Below the pieces are notes generated by a model, which saw nothing but the letters and a program-made list of their open reading frames with translations, was not told the DNA's origin and ran no database searches. 64,000 nucleotides of DNA from Streptomyces sp. NBC_01465. GTDB lineage: Bacteria; Actinomycetota; Actinomycetes; Streptomycetales; Streptomycetaceae. The translations under genes were made by a program, and so were the position numbers. Positions within the stretch are counted from its first letter, which is position 1. Each line of letters opens with the position of its first letter. Below are positions 39,715 through 49,481 of this stretch, piece by piece. The stretch is from positions 124,001-188,000 of the forward strand of contig NZ_CP109467.1 of the NCBI RefSeq assembly GCF_036227325.1. Reading direction: 5' to 3'.

Positions 39715-41052
39715 TCAGTGCCCCAGTTCGGCCCGCAGTTCGGGCGGCAGAAGGTCCGCGTGAGCGCGTACGAGGTCGTCGCACAGGTCCCAGATCCGCT
39801 CCACCGGGAGTGCGGCGGCTGTCGCCGGGTCCGTCATCGCGGCGTGCCGGATGTGGCGCGGCTCGCCGTCCGTGGCCGCGCGGACCACCAGGTCGTTGAC
39901 GCTCGTGTACGTACGGTTGAGGGCGGCGCACTGCGGGGGCAGGGCGCCGATCCGGGTGGGCTGGACGCCCTGGGAGTCGGCCAGGCAGGGCACTTCGACC
40001 ACGGAGTCGGCGGGCAGGTTGTCGATCAGGCCGCGGTTGGGGACGTTGCCGTAGACCGTGCGCGGGGTGCCCGTGACGAGGCTGTGGATGATCTGCGGGG
40101 CGTACTCCATGCTGGCGTCGACAGGGAGCGGGGCCCCCGAGGCGAGGGCCTGGCGGGTCTGTTCGTAACTGGCCGTGTTCTCCTCGATGATGTCCAGGTA
40201 GGCACCGACCGGCAGGCGCAGGCGCTCGATCTCGCTGTCGTGGTGCAGATACCAGGGGACGTACTCGGAGGAGTGCTCGCTGGTCTCGGTGGGGTAGTGC
40301 CCGAGTCTGCGGTACATGTCCACGCGTACGCGGCGCAACAGTCCGGGGTCCTTGGCGATGGTCTCGTCGAGGAGCGGGTAGAGGTTCTTGCCCTCGTGCT
40401 CGAACCGGAGCACCCAGGCCTGGTGGTTGACTCCGGCCGCGAGGTACGAGACCTCTTCGAAGGGGACGCCGACCAGCTCGGCGAGGTCGTGCATGGTCCA
40501 GTGGACCGAGTGGCACAGGCCGACGGTGCGCAGCTGCGGCGCGATCCGGTTCAGGTAGAGGACGTTCATCGCCATCGGGTTGGTGTAGTTCAACAGCCAG
40601 GCGTCCGGGCAGAGTTCGGCCATGTCGGCGGCGAGTGAGCGCAGTACGGGGAAGGTGCGCAGCGCGCGGAAGATGCCTCCGATGCCGAGGGTGTCGCCGA
40701 TGGTCTGGCGCAGTCCGTACCGGGCGGGTACGGCGAAGTCGGTACGGGTGGCCTCGTTCATGCCGACCTGGACCATGTTGATGACGAACGTCGCGCCGTC
40801 GAGTGCACTGCGCCGGTCGGCGTGCGCGGTGATCGTCGGCTTGGCCCCGCGCTCGTCGGCGATCCGGTGGGCGGCGCCCTCGGCGGTCGCCAGCCGTTCG
40901 GCGTCGATGTCGTGCAGGGCGACATGGATGTCGGTGAGCTCGGGGAAGGCGAACAGGTCGGCGAGGAGCCCCTGGGTGAAGACGACGCTGCCCGCGCCCA
41001 TGAAGACGATCTTCACTCTGCGGGCGTGGGCGGTACGGGTCTTGCCGGTCAT
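39715..41052 (-). CDS. GH4 alpha-glycosidase (alpha-galactosidase type)
   Basis: 445 aa from ATG 41052 (AGGAGG upstream, ATGA overlap with the kinase stop). NAD(+)-dependent family-4 glycosidase: an N-terminal Rossmann-type VKIVFMGAGSVVFTQGLL, NYTNPMAMNV, the metal-ligand Cys in GLCHSVHWT, and the conserved His in AGVNHQAWVL. The CHS and NHxxW motifs fit the alpha-galactosidase/alpha-glucosidase branch (MelA-like). Likely cuts the imported sugar in the cytoplasm. Confidence 0.88.
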   Translation of the reverse strand: MTGKTRTAHARRVKIVFMGAGSVVFTQGLLADLFAFPELTDIHVALHDIDAERLATAEGAAHRIADERGAKPTITAHADRRSALDGATFVINMVQVGMNEATRTDFAVPARYGLRQTIGDTLGIGGIFRALRTFPVLRSLAADMAELCPDAWLLNYTNPMAMNVLYLNRIAPQLRTVGLCHSVHWTMHDLAELVGVPFEEVSYLAAGVNHQAWVLRFEHEGKNLYPLLDETIAKDPGLLRRVRVDMYRRLGHYPTETSEHSSEYVPWYLHHDSEIERLRLPVGAYLDIIEENTASYEQTRQALASGAPLPVDASMEYAPQIIHSLVTGTPRTVYGNVPNRGLIDNLPADSVVEVPCLADSQGVQPTRIGALPPQCAALNRTYTSVNDLVVRAATDGEPRHIRHAAMTDPATAAALPVERIWDLCDDLVRAHADLLPPELRAELGH

Positions 41053-42002
41053 GAGGGAACCTCCTGGTTCAAGGTGGCGGCAACGGCCTCGGCCCAGGTG
41101 GGCTGGGTCGCGGTGCCGCCGTGGCCGCGGGCGGACAGTGACCCGCAGGCGGCGGCGACGGCCAGGGCGGCCGCGGTGTCCAGGCCGCGCAGGGTCGCGG
41201 TGATGAATCCGGCGTCGAAGCTGTCGCCCGCGCCGACGGTGTCGAGCGGATCGACCGGCACTGCCGCGGCGTGTACGGGTGGTTGTGCGTCGCTGTGGGC
41301 GAGGGCCCCTTCGGCCCCGTTCTTGACGACGACGAGCGGGCCGCGGCAGGCCAACGCGGCGGCGGCGTCTGGCAGTTCGGGCTCGCCGGCGAGTGCGCGG
41401 GCCTCGGCCGCGTTCGGCAACAGGATGTCCGTGGCCCCGAGGACCGGGCGGAGCAGTTCGCGGTCCCAGCGCCCGCTCGGATCGTCGTTCGTGTCGAGGG
41501 AGGTGCTCGCGCCGTGGGAGCGGGCTGTGGCGAACACCTGGTGGAGTGACCGTGCGAGGTGCGGCATCAGGAAGAACGACGCCGCGTGGACGTGCCGTAC
41601 GGATGCCAGCAGCGCCTCGGGCACGTCGGCGGGACCGGTGGCGGCGAGGCATCCGGGCGAGGTGAGGATGGCCCGGTCCCCGTCGTCGGTGGTGAGGATC
41701 GTGGTGAGGGGCGTGGGCAGTCGGGGATCGGTGTGCAGGTGCGTGACGTCGACGCCGCGCCCGGCGAGTGCGGCGCGGACGAAGGCGCCCGCGGGGTCGT
41801 CGCCGACCCGGCCGGCGAACGCCACGCGCAGTCCTAGGCGTGCGGCCCCGCAGGCCATGATCGCGGCGGAGCCGCCGAGTACCAACCCTGCGTGGTCGAC
41901 GAGTTGTTCGCGCTGGCCGAAGGCGAGGGTGTGCGGCACGGGGCCGAGGACCACGTCGGGATTGGCGTCGCCGATCACGAGCAGGTCGAAGGGGGGAGAC
42001 AT
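41049..42002 (-). CDS. PfkB-family sugar kinase
   Basis: 317 aa from ATG 42002. Ribokinase fold: N-terminal LLVIGDANPDVVL, GGSAAIMACGAARLG, and the ATP-binding and base motif DTVGAGDSFDAGF near residue 255. Phosphorylates a sugar released by the glycosidase next to it. Coupled to the GH4 gene, 49 bp after the permease gene. Confidence 0.9.
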   Translation of the reverse strand: MSPPFDLLVIGDANPDVVLGPVPHTLAFGQREQLVDHAGLVLGGSAAIMACGAARLGLRVAFAGRVGDDPAGAFVRAALAGRGVDVTHLHTDPRLPTPLTTILTTDDGDRAILTSPGCLAATGPADVPEALLASVRHVHAASFFLMPHLARSLHQVFATARSHGASTSLDTNDDPSGRWDRELLRPVLGATDILLPNAAEARALAGEPELPDAAAALACRGPLVVVKNGAEGALAHSDAQPPVHAAAVPVDPLDTVGAGDSFDAGFITATLRGLDTAAALAVAAACGSLSARGHGGTATQPTWAEAVAATLNQEVPS

Positions 42003-42051
42003 GGCGGTTCCTTGTGCTTGCTCGGATGCGGACGAGACGGCAAGGCGGCGG

Positions 42052-42939
42052 TCAGCCCTTGATGCCGCTCGATGTCAGTGACTGGATGAAGGTCTTCTGG
42101 GCGAGGAGGAAGGCCACCAGGACCGGCAGTACGGTGATGAAATTGCCCGCCATGACCGCGGACCACCTCGTGTGGTGCAGGCCCTGGAAGGTGGTGAGTC
42201 CCAGCTGGAGCGTGTACTGGGTGTCGTGGTTGATGGCGATGAGCGGCCACGACAGGTCGTTCCAGGTGGCCAGGAAGGTCAGGACCGCGACGGTGGCGAG
42301 CGCGGGGCGCGCCAGCGGCATGACGATCGAGAAGAGGACGCGGAGGCGTGAACACCCGTCGATCCAGGCGGCTTCCTCGATCTCCCTGGGCAGTGCGAGG
42401 AAGAACTGCCGGAACAGGAAGACGGCGAACGGCGTGACCAGCGAGGGCACGATCAGCGCGCCCAGTGTGTCGATGAGCCCCAGTTCCTTCATCACGAGGA
42501 AGGTCGGGATCATGGTCAGCTGGAACGGGATGACCATCGTCGCCAGCATCAGCCCGAGCAGCAGCCTCGACCCGGCGAAGCGCATCCGGGCGAAGGCATA
42601 GCCGCCGAGCGCGCCCAGCAGCAGGTTCGACACCACCGCGGTGCCCGCCACGATGAAGGAGTTGGCGAACCAGCGCGGGAACATGGCGTTGCCGAGGACG
42701 TACCGGTATCCGCCGAGGTCGATGCCGTGCGGCCACAGCGCGGGCGGGAACCGGTTGATCTCGGCGTTGCTCATCACCGAGCTGAGCAGCAGCCAGACCA
42801 GGGGCAGCGCGAATCCCAGCGACAGGGGCGCGAGCAGCAGGTGCCAGGCGCTGAAGGGCAGTCGCCGGCGCCGTACGCCGCCCACCGCGGCCGGGGCGAC
42901 GGCCCGGCGTGGTTCTCGTACCGCTGCGGTCGTGGTCAT
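42052..42939 (-). CDS. Sugar ABC transporter permease (MalG type)
   Basis: 295 aa from ATG 42939, overlapping the other permease's stop. Six membrane segments; the EAA loop EIEEAAWIDGCSRLRVLFSIVMPLARP. Partner of the permease at 42936. Confidence 0.92.
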   Translation of the reverse strand: MTTTAAVREPRRAVAPAAVGGVRRRRLPFSAWHLLLAPLSLGFALPLVWLLLSSVMSNAEINRFPPALWPHGIDLGGYRYVLGNAMFPRWFANSFIVAGTAVVSNLLLGALGGYAFARMRFAGSRLLLGLMLATMVIPFQLTMIPTFLVMKELGLIDTLGALIVPSLVTPFAVFLFRQFFLALPREIEEAAWIDGCSRLRVLFSIVMPLARPALATVAVLTFLATWNDLSWPLIAINHDTQYTLQLGLTTFQGLHHTRWSAVMAGNFITVLPVLVAFLLAQKTFIQSLTSSGIKG

Positions 42940-43895
42940 CGGACGGCTCCTTCCGTACGGTTCTGGCGGCGCCGGTGGAGGTGGAGTGCGGCGCCCGCGA
43001 GGAGCAGGGCGAGCGCGAGTACGTAGGCGGCGGACGCCCCGTATCCGGCGGTGAACATCTGGAAGGCCTGTTCCCAGACGAAGTAGACGATGACGGTCGT
43101 CGATCCGAGGGGTCCGCCCTTGGTGGTGACGTAGACCAGGTCGAAGACCTGCAGGGCGGCGATCAGCTGCCACAGCAGCAGGAAGACGGTGACCGGGGTG
43201 AGCGTCGGCAGGGTGATGTGGCGCAGTACGGTCCAGCGGCCCGCGCCGTCGAGGCGGGCGGACTCCACGAGTTCGGGCGGTACGTCCTGCAGGGCGGCGA
43301 GGTAGACGATGACGCAGAATCCGACGCCGCTCCACAGCGAGATGATCACGAGCAGGTACAGCGCCTGGCCGGGGTCGGAGAGGAAGCCCTGCGGGGAGAT
43401 GCCGAGTGTGTGCAGAAGGGAGTTGGCGACGCCGAATTCGGGGTCGAGGATGAAGGAGAAGAGCACGCCCTGGGCCGCCGCGGAGACGACGAACGGGATG
43501 AAGATCAGGGTGCGGTAGATGCCGATGAACCTGATTCTGCGGTTCAGCGCCAGGGCCAGGGCGAGGCCGCCCACCAGGCTCAGCGGTACGTAGAGCGCCG
43601 CGTACAGGAGCGTATTGCCCACGGCGGTGTGGAAGTTGGGGTCCTGCACGAGGGCGCGGTAGTTGTCGAGGCCCACCCAGCGGCCCGGGGTGACGAGGTC
43701 GTCGGCCCGGAACGACAGCAGCAGGGACCAGATGACGGGGACGATGCTCAGGCCGAGGATGACGATCACCGAGGGGCTGAGGAATCCCCAGGCGGTGGCG
43801 GATTCCCGGCGCGCCCGGCGGCGGCTCGCCGTGGGGCGGGCGACGGTGCTGTGCCGGGCGGGCGCGAGGGTGACCGCGCGGGGCAGTGGTGACAT
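42936..43895 (-). CDS. Sugar ABC transporter permease (MalF type)
   Basis: 319 aa from ATG 43895, chosen for AGGAAGG 6 nt upstream; ATG 43910, which overlaps the binding-protein stop, is the alternative. Six membrane segments; the EAA loop VPPELVESARLDGAGRWTVLRHITLPTL. No ABC ATPase is in the window, as in many Streptomyces sugar importers that share MsiK. Confidence 0.92.
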   Translation of the reverse strand: MSPLPRAVTLAPARHSTVARPTASRRRARRESATAWGFLSPSVIVILGLSIVPVIWSLLLSFRADDLVTPGRWVGLDNYRALVQDPNFHTAVGNTLLYAALYVPLSLVGGLALALALNRRIRFIGIYRTLIFIPFVVSAAAQGVLFSFILDPEFGVANSLLHTLGISPQGFLSDPGQALYLLVIISLWSGVGFCVIVYLAALQDVPPELVESARLDGAGRWTVLRHITLPTLTPVTVFLLLWQLIAALQVFDLVYVTTKGGPLGSTTVIVYFVWEQAFQMFTAGYGASAAYVLALALLLAGAALHLHRRRQNRTEGAVR

Positions 43896-43906
43896 GACGG
43901 CCTTCC

Positions 43907-45241
43907 TCATCGGGGTATCAGCAGGGCCGCGTTGGCCGTGTCGGCACAGGTGCGCAGGGCCTGGGACGGAGACCTCCGGCCCAGGAGTACGGAGACGACG
44001 GCCTCGCCCAGCGCCATCGAGATCTGCGGGTACGCCGCGTGGATGGGTCTGACCCGGGCGGATGCGAGGGCGTCGGTGAACACCTGGAGGCCCGTCGTCC
44101 GTGCCGAGTGCTGTTTCCACTCCGGGCGTCGCGCGGTGGCGGTGGTCAGCGGGAGGCTTCCGGCCTGGATGTCCCAGCGGACGTCCTGCTCGGGCCGGTT
44201 CATCCAGCTGACGAATTCGATGGCGGCGCGGGAGCGCGCGGAGCCGTTGTCGAACACGGTCCAGGTGTCGGGGCCCGAGATGGTGACAGGGCGCCCGGTG
44301 TAGGTGGGCAGCGGCACCACGCCGTAGTCGATCTTCGCGTCGATGATGTCGGGGAGCTGCCAGGGGCCGGTCGCCACCATCCCCATCCGCCCGCTCAGGA
44401 AGACCTTGTACATCTGCTCGCTGCCGGGCTTGGGGTCGATGTAGACGCTCTTGTCGTCGGCCAGTCGAGCCAGCGTGGCGAGCGCCCGTTCGCCCTGGTC
44501 CGCGAAGCCGATGCTGTGCCCGTCGTCCGCGACGACGTCGCCGCCCAGGTCCCAGATCATCGGCCACATCCGCCAGGTGGTGTCCTCGTCGCCGACGCCG
44601 GGCCAGCCCGTTCCGAAGACGCCGCGGCCGGAGTCGGTCAACTTCCCGGCGGTGTCGAGGAATTCGTCCCAGGTCCAGCCCTCCTCGGGGTACGGGATCC
44701 CGGCCCGGCGGAACAGCGCCTTGTTGTAGACGACGGCCAGCGCGTCGAGCACCGCGGGGGCGGCCCGCACTTTTCCGTTGAGGGTGACGGCCTCCCGTAC
44801 CGGAGCCCAGTAGTCCGTCCAGGGCGTCGCGCCGCCGCGCAGTGCCGACGTCAGGTCGACGACGCGGGGGCTGCGGGCGATGCTGGCCAGGTCCGAGCCG
44901 AAGACGTAGGCGATGTCCGGGTACGAGCCGGAGGCCAGCGCGGCCGTCACCTTCTGCAGCATGGCGTCGGCGAGCACCCCGCCGCCGCCCGGGTCCACCC
45001 GGATCCGGGGGTGGGTGCGGTTGAACTCCGCGACCAGCGACTCGACGGCCTTCCTGGCGGTGTCGGTCTGGCCGTGCCAGAGCTCGACGGTGACCGTGCC
45101 GTCCGCTGCGACGCCGCCGGCCCCCGAGCCCGCGCAGCCGCTGACGAGCGCCGCACCCGCGGTGCCCGCGGCGAACGCCGCCCCGCCGCGCAGGAGTCGG
45201 CGGCGGTCGAGTGGTGTCGGTGCACCGCGGATACGGGTCAT
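43907..45241 (-). CDS. Sugar-binding lipoprotein of an ABC importer
   Basis: 444 aa from ATG 45241 (AAGGAG upstream). A twin-arginine-like start (DRRRLLRGG), a hydrophobic stretch, then lipobox LVSGC: a secreted lipoprotein. The body is a family-1 extracellular solute-binding protein (VELWHGQTDTARKAVESLVAEFNRTHP). First gene of the importer set; delivers oligosaccharide to the permeases. Confidence 0.92.
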   Translation of the reverse strand: MTRIRGAPTPLDRRRLLRGGAAFAAGTAGAALVSGCAGSGAGGVAADGTVTVELWHGQTDTARKAVESLVAEFNRTHPRIRVDPGGGGVLADAMLQKVTAALASGSYPDIAYVFGSDLASIARSPRVVDLTSALRGGATPWTDYWAPVREAVTLNGKVRAAPAVLDALAVVYNKALFRRAGIPYPEEGWTWDEFLDTAGKLTDSGRGVFGTGWPGVGDEDTTWRMWPMIWDLGGDVVADDGHSIGFADQGERALATLARLADDKSVYIDPKPGSEQMYKVFLSGRMGMVATGPWQLPDIIDAKIDYGVVPLPTYTGRPVTISGPDTWTVFDNGSARSRAAIEFVSWMNRPEQDVRWDIQAGSLPLTTATARRPEWKQHSARTTGLQVFTDALASARVRPIHAAYPQISMALGEAVVSVLLGRRSPSQALRTCADTANAALLIPR

Positions 45242-45307
45242 GACGTACTCCTTGCAGACGTGCGGGAGGGGGGCGTACGAGCGGCGCGGGTGCCGGTGGG
45301 GGGTGCG

Positions 45308-46132
45308 TCAGCAGGTCTTGCGCACGTATCCGGAGCTGCCCGGGGTGGTCACGTCCACGTCCCGGCGCACGATGCTGAGCTTGCTGCCCCAGCCCGCGCA
45401 GGCCTTTTTGAGCCCGCCGGCCGTGTATTCGATGACGATCACGTGATCGCCGAAGGCGGCCGTGTAGTCGCCGCACTCGTCGTACTGTCCGCACTCCTCG
45501 GCGACCGCGAAGTCGAGGCCGGTCTGGGTCCTGCTGCCGGCGAGTTCCGCGGTGTTCTTCTGGCCGATGGCCAGGTTCCTGGAGTGTGCGTGTGCGGAGA
45601 GCAGGGTGATGAAGGCCTTGGCGTTGTTGGCCGTGAGCAGGCCCTGGGAGCGGGTGTAGCTGTCGTAGTTGTCGGGCTCGACGGCGTTGAAGCCCTTGTC
45701 GGCGCAGCCGTCGATCCACTGGTCGACCTGTGCGGCGACCCGGTCGCGCTTGGCGGCGGTGCCGATGTCGAGGAGCGCCTCGCCCCAGTCCGGGTCCATG
45801 ACGACGTCGCCGTTCGCGTCCCGCAGGAGCAGGTCGGCGGGCCACTGGCTCTGTTCGCCCGGCTGGACCTGGAAGGCGTTGACGTAACAGATGTTGTAGA
45901 GGCCTGGCGCGAGGGCCGCCGTACGGTCGCGGCTGACGACCTGGACACCGGCGGGCGGGGTGTAGGCGCCGCCGATCTGGTAGTCGAACCCGGCGTGAAC
46001 CGGAGGCAGGGGCACGGTGGCGGCGTCTGCCGGGGAGGCGGTGGCGGCGGAGAGCGCGGCGGCGGCTGTGGCGCCGGCCAGGGCTGCGGCGGCCCAGGGG
46101 CGCCGGAAACGCGAAACGGTATTGACGGGCAC
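45308..46132 (-). CDS. Secreted GH114-like enzyme
   Basis: 274 aa from GTG 46132, chosen because GGAG sits 7-8 nt upstream; ATG 46144 would add four residues. Sec signal peptide to about Ala30, then HAGFDYQIGGAY...YNICYVNAFQVQPGE, a DWGEALLDIG stretch, and GFNAVEPDNYDSY, the pattern of endo-alpha-1,4-polygalactosaminidase-like (GH114) TIM barrels. Four Cys near the C-terminal half may form disulfides. Probably releases oligosaccharides for the importer downstream. Confidence 0.8.
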   Translation of the reverse strand: MPVNTVSRFRRPWAAAALAGATAAAALSAATASPADAATVPLPPVHAGFDYQIGGAYTPPAGVQVVSRDRTAALAPGLYNICYVNAFQVQPGEQSQWPADLLLRDANGDVVMDPDWGEALLDIGTAAKRDRVAAQVDQWIDGCADKGFNAVEPDNYDSYTRSQGLLTANNAKAFITLLSAHAHSRNLAIGQKNTAELAGSRTQTGLDFAVAEECGQYDECGDYTAAFGDHVIVIEYTAGGLKKACAGWGSKLSIVRRDVDVTTPGSSGYVRKTC

Positions 46133-46326
46133 GGTGAGCTCCATCAATCGCGGGTACGACCCCGCCTCGGACGCTTCTGCGATCCTGGCGACTTTGGCCG
46201 GGCTTGGGACTCGGTCCCGCTACCGGCTGGGCGCACCTCTGGGTGCCGGGCTGCACGCCCAGGGCACTTGGCAGGATCAAAGCGCGTAGGAATGCTCGCG
46301 TCAAGGCCTCAAGCCCTGCCGAATGA

Positions 46327-46346
46327 GCAGTTCTGCGCAGAACTGC
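46327..46346. promoter_or_regulatory. 20-bp perfect palindrome before the DeoR gene
   Basis: GCAGTTCTGCGCAGAACTGC, self-complementary, ending 19 bp before the ATG at 46366. Likely autoregulatory operator. Confidence 0.65.
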
Positions 46347-46365
46347 GCAGGGATACGCTGCACTC

Positions 46366-47118
46366 ATGCTCAAGACGGAGCGGCTGAACCGCATCATCGA
46401 TCACGTCTCCGCCGCGGGCAGCGCGGACGTCCATGTGCTGGTGGAACTCCTCGGTGTCTCCGGCGCCACGGTCCGCCGTGACCTGCAGACGCTGCATGAA
46501 CAGGGGCTCGTGCAGCGCACTCACGGCGGCGCCGTGACGGCCGAGTCGGAACTGCCGCTGCGCCATCGCGCCGGCAGGCAGCAGGCCGAGAAGCAGCGCA
46601 TCGCCGTGGCGGCGGCCGCACTCGTGCCCGACGGCGCCGTGGTCGGACTGACCGGAGGCACCACGGTCACCGAGGTCGCACGGGTGCTGGCGGGGCGCAG
46701 CGGTCTCACCGTGGTGACCAATGCGGTCAACATCGCGGCGGATCTGGTGGTACGGCCCGACATCCAGCTCGTCGTCGTCGGAGGCAATGCCCGCTCCGAG
46801 AGTTACGAACTGGTGGGTCCTGCCGCCGAGCGGATGCTGGACGAGTACCACCTGGACATCAGTTTCATCGGGGTCGACGGCCTCACGACCGGTCAGGGCT
46901 GCAGTACGCACGACCAGATGGAGGCGCACACGGACCGGGCGTTCCTGCGCAACAGCACCCGTGCGGTCGTGGTCGCGGACGGTACGAAGATCGGCAGGAC
47001 GACATTCGCCAAGATCTGTCCGCTCGCGGACATCAGCGCGGTGGTGACCGACAGCGGCGCGGACGGCGCGGAGCTCGATGCCGTCCGGGCGATGGGCATC
47101 GAGGTCCTCACCGTGTGA
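46366..47118 (+). CDS. DeoR/GlpR-family repressor
   Basis: 250 aa from ATG 46366. N-terminal DeoR helix-turn-helix (RLNRIIDHVSAAGSADVHVLVELLGVSGATVRRDL), then the DeoRC sugar-phosphate sensor domain (VGLTGGTTVTEVARVL, FIGVDGL). It lies divergent from the secreted GH114-like gene and probably controls the sugar operon in answer to its phosphorylated product. The end overlaps the AraC gene by 11 nt (convergent). Confidence 0.92.
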   Translation: MLKTERLNRIIDHVSAAGSADVHVLVELLGVSGATVRRDLQTLHEQGLVQRTHGGAVTAESELPLRHRAGRQQAEKQRIAVAAAALVPDGAVVGLTGGTTVTEVARVLAGRSGLTVVTNAVNIAADLVVRPDIQLVVVGGNARSESYELVGPAAERMLDEYHLDISFIGVDGLTTGQGCSTHDQMEAHTDRAFLRNSTRAVVVADGTKIGRTTFAKICPLADISAVVTDSGADGAELDAVRAMGIEVLTV

Positions 47119-47902
47119 CGGCGCGGATCGCGCGCGGGGACGCGCCCAGCTCCCGTCGGCACGCCTTGTTGAAGGCCTGCAGGTCCGCGATGCCGACCGA
47201 GGCCGCGACGGCCGGGATCGAGAGCGTCGACGCGCGCAGGAGATGCCTGGCCTGCTCCATCCTGCGGCGCCTGATGTACGCGACCACCGTGACACCCAGC
47301 TCGGCCCGGAACAGCCGGATGAGGTGGTTGTGCGAGACCCCCGCGGCGAGTGCCACTTCGGGCACGGTCAACGGCTCCGCCAGGTGCGCCTCGACATGGG
47401 CGACGGCCGAGGCGACGGGTCCCGACCCGCGCTCGGCTCCCCCGCCGGGCGCGGCGAGTTCGGCGACCCGCCACAGCGCCGCCCAGACTTCGGCGCAGGC
47501 CCGGGCGTGGTTGCGCGGCGCGACCGCGACGGCCTGCTGCAGGAGGTCGGCGAGCACCGGCGCGCGGGCGCCCGCGTTCTGCATGACGGGGACGATCGAC
47601 CGCGGGCCGGAGTCAGGGATTTCGAGGTGCGCGTACAGATGCTCGGACCGGCCCCGGTAGCGGTACTCCACCAGGGCTCCGGGCGGCGCCAGGCTGACAT
47701 GCCCCGGCCGGATCGCGTACACGGCGCCGTCGACGGTGAGCTCGCCCTCGTACCGGTAGAGGTGCAGCTGCCACAGGTCCGGCAGCCGGAACACCTCGCG
47801 CAGGGCCGACGTACCGTGCACGCCGACGCCCACGCTCGCCACGCGCGGCGGCCGGTCCAGGCAGATCCGGACGAGGCCGTCGGCCGCAGTGGGTCCTGTC
47901 AT
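47108..47902 (-). CDS. AraC-family regulator
   Basis: 264 aa from ATG 47902. An N-terminal cupin-like sensor half, then a C-terminal pair of helix-turn-helix motifs (LTVPEVALAAGVSHNHLIRLFRAELGVTVVAYIRRRRMEQARHLL). Divergent from the MFS gene, whose start lies 67 bp away. Confidence 0.9.
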   Translation of the reverse strand: MTGPTAADGLVRICLDRPPRVASVGVGVHGTSALREVFRLPDLWQLHLYRYEGELTVDGAVYAIRPGHVSLAPPGALVEYRYRGRSEHLYAHLEIPDSGPRSIVPVMQNAGARAPVLADLLQQAVAVAPRNHARACAEVWAALWRVAELAAPGGGAERGSGPVASAVAHVEAHLAEPLTVPEVALAAGVSHNHLIRLFRAELGVTVVAYIRRRRMEQARHLLRASTLSIPAVAASVGIADLQAFNKACRRELGASPRAIRAVTR

Positions 47903-47969
47903 CGTGGAATCGTACGCACCCGCTCCGACGGGAGGGCGATATCAACCCATTCATGGTGTTCTGTTACCT

Positions 47970-49481
47970 ATGAGTGAAGCCCGAGAGCCGGCAGGCGCAG
48001 TTTCCGCAGGTCAGGACGGAGAGCCTGACAGCCGCCGGTGGTGGGGGCTCTCCGTCATCGCCCTCGCACAGCTCATGGTCGTCCTCGACGCGACCATCGT
48101 GAACATCGCCCTGCCCTCCGCCCAGCGCGAGCTCGGCCTCACCAACGGCAACCGCCAGTGGGTCATCACCGCGTACACCCTGGCCTTCGGCGGACTGCTG
48201 CTGCTCGGCGGCCGCGTCGCCGACATGGTCGGCCGCAAGCGGACCTTCATCATCGGGCTCATCGGCTTCGCGGGCGCCTCCGCGATCGGCGGCGCCGCCA
48301 CCGGACCGGGCATGCTGTTCGCTGCCCGGGCCCTCCAGGGCGTCTTCGCCGCCGTACTCGCGCCCTCCGCCCTCTCGCTCCTCACCACGACCTTCACGGA
48401 CGGAAAGGAGCGAGCAAAGGCCTTCGGGATCTACGGGGCGATCGCGGGCGCGGGCGGCGCGCTCGGCCTGCTGCTCGGCGGCATCCTCACCCAGTACCTC
48501 GACTGGCGCTGGTGCCTGTACGTCAACGTGCCCATCGCCGCACTCGCCGTCTTCGGCGCCCTCTCACTGCTGCACGACCGCGCGGGCCACAAGGAGGCCC
48601 GCCTGGACATCCCCGGCGCGATCCTCGGCTGCGGCGGGCTCGTCGCCGTCGTCTACGGACTGAGCGAGGCGGAGTCGAAGGGCTGGACGTCGGCCACGGT
48701 GCTCGGCCTCCTCATCGGCGGCGTGGTGCTGCTCGCCGCGTTCACCTGGTGGCAGTCCCGGGCGGCGAACCCCCTGTTGCCTCTGCACATCATCAAGAAC
48801 CGCAACCGCGGCGGCTCCATGCTCACCATGGGGCTGGCGACCATCGGCATGTTCGGCCTGTTCCTGTTCATGACGTACTACCTCCAGAACATCCTCGGCT
48901 ACTCGCCCCTGAAGACCGGCTTCGCGTTCCTCCCGGTGTCGATCGCGATCATCATCGGGTCGACGCAGATCTCCGCCCGGCTGCTCCATCACGTACCGCC
49001 GCGGCTCCTGATGGGGCCGGGCCTGCTGCTCGCCGCGGCCGGACTCTTCACGCTGACGTTCCTCGACACGCACTCGAGCTACGCCGCGCACATCCTGCCG
49101 GGGATGCTGATGCTGGGCCTCGGCATGGGCCTCACGTTCATGCCCGTGATGGCGACGGCCACCGCGGGCGTCGCCCCGCAGGACTCGGGGGTCACGTCGG
49201 CGAGCGTCAACACCGCGCAACAGGTGGGCGGTTCGGTCGGAACGGCGCTGCTCAACACCATCGCGACGACGACCACGGCCACCTACCTCACCAGCCATCT
49301 GGGAGCGGCGGCGCGCACGGGGCAGCTGACACCGGCCCTGAAGGCCGAGATCACCGACACCGGTGTGGTGCACGGCTTCACGGTCGCCACCGGATGGGCC
49401 GCCCTGATCATGCTCGCCGGATCGGTGGTCGCCATGGTCCTGGTCACGGCCCGCGCACCCCGCGACACCCACACGCCCTGA
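47970..49481 (+). CDS. MFS drug exporter, DHA2 type (EmrB/QacA)
   Basis: 503 aa from ATG 47970; no clear Shine-Dalgarno, so it may be translated weakly or leaderless. Fourteen predicted membrane segments; motif A-like GGRVADMVGRKRTFIIGL and the DATIVNIALP start. Proton-driven export of small toxic compounds or of a product. Next to the divergent AraC regulator. Confidence 0.9.
   Translation: MSEAREPAGAVSAGQDGEPDSRRWWGLSVIALAQLMVVLDATIVNIALPSAQRELGLTNGNRQWVITAYTLAFGGLLLLGGRVADMVGRKRTFIIGLIGFAGASAIGGAATGPGMLFAARALQGVFAAVLAPSALSLLTTTFTDGKERAKAFGIYGAIAGAGGALGLLLGGILTQYLDWRWCLYVNVPIAALAVFGALSLLHDRAGHKEARLDIPGAILGCGGLVAVVYGLSEAESKGWTSATVLGLLIGGVVLLAAFTWWQSRAANPLLPLHIIKNRNRGGSMLTMGLATIGMFGLFLFMTYYLQNILGYSPLKTGFAFLPVSIAIIIGSTQISARLLHHVPPRLLMGPGLLLAAAGLFTLTFLDTHSSYAAHILPGMLMLGLGMGLTFMPVMATATAGVAPQDSGVTSASVNTAQQVGGSVGTALLNTIATTTTATYLTSHLGAAARTGQLTPALKAEITDTGVVHGFTVATGWAALIMLAGSVVAMVLVTARAPRDTHTP

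Noticed and set aside
42936..46397. Very long minus-strand open frame (1153 codons)
   Set aside because: Only its last part is the permease; the rest is a frame shadow of the binding protein and GH114-like genes, with Arg/Pro/Gly-rich translation typical of high-GC shadows.
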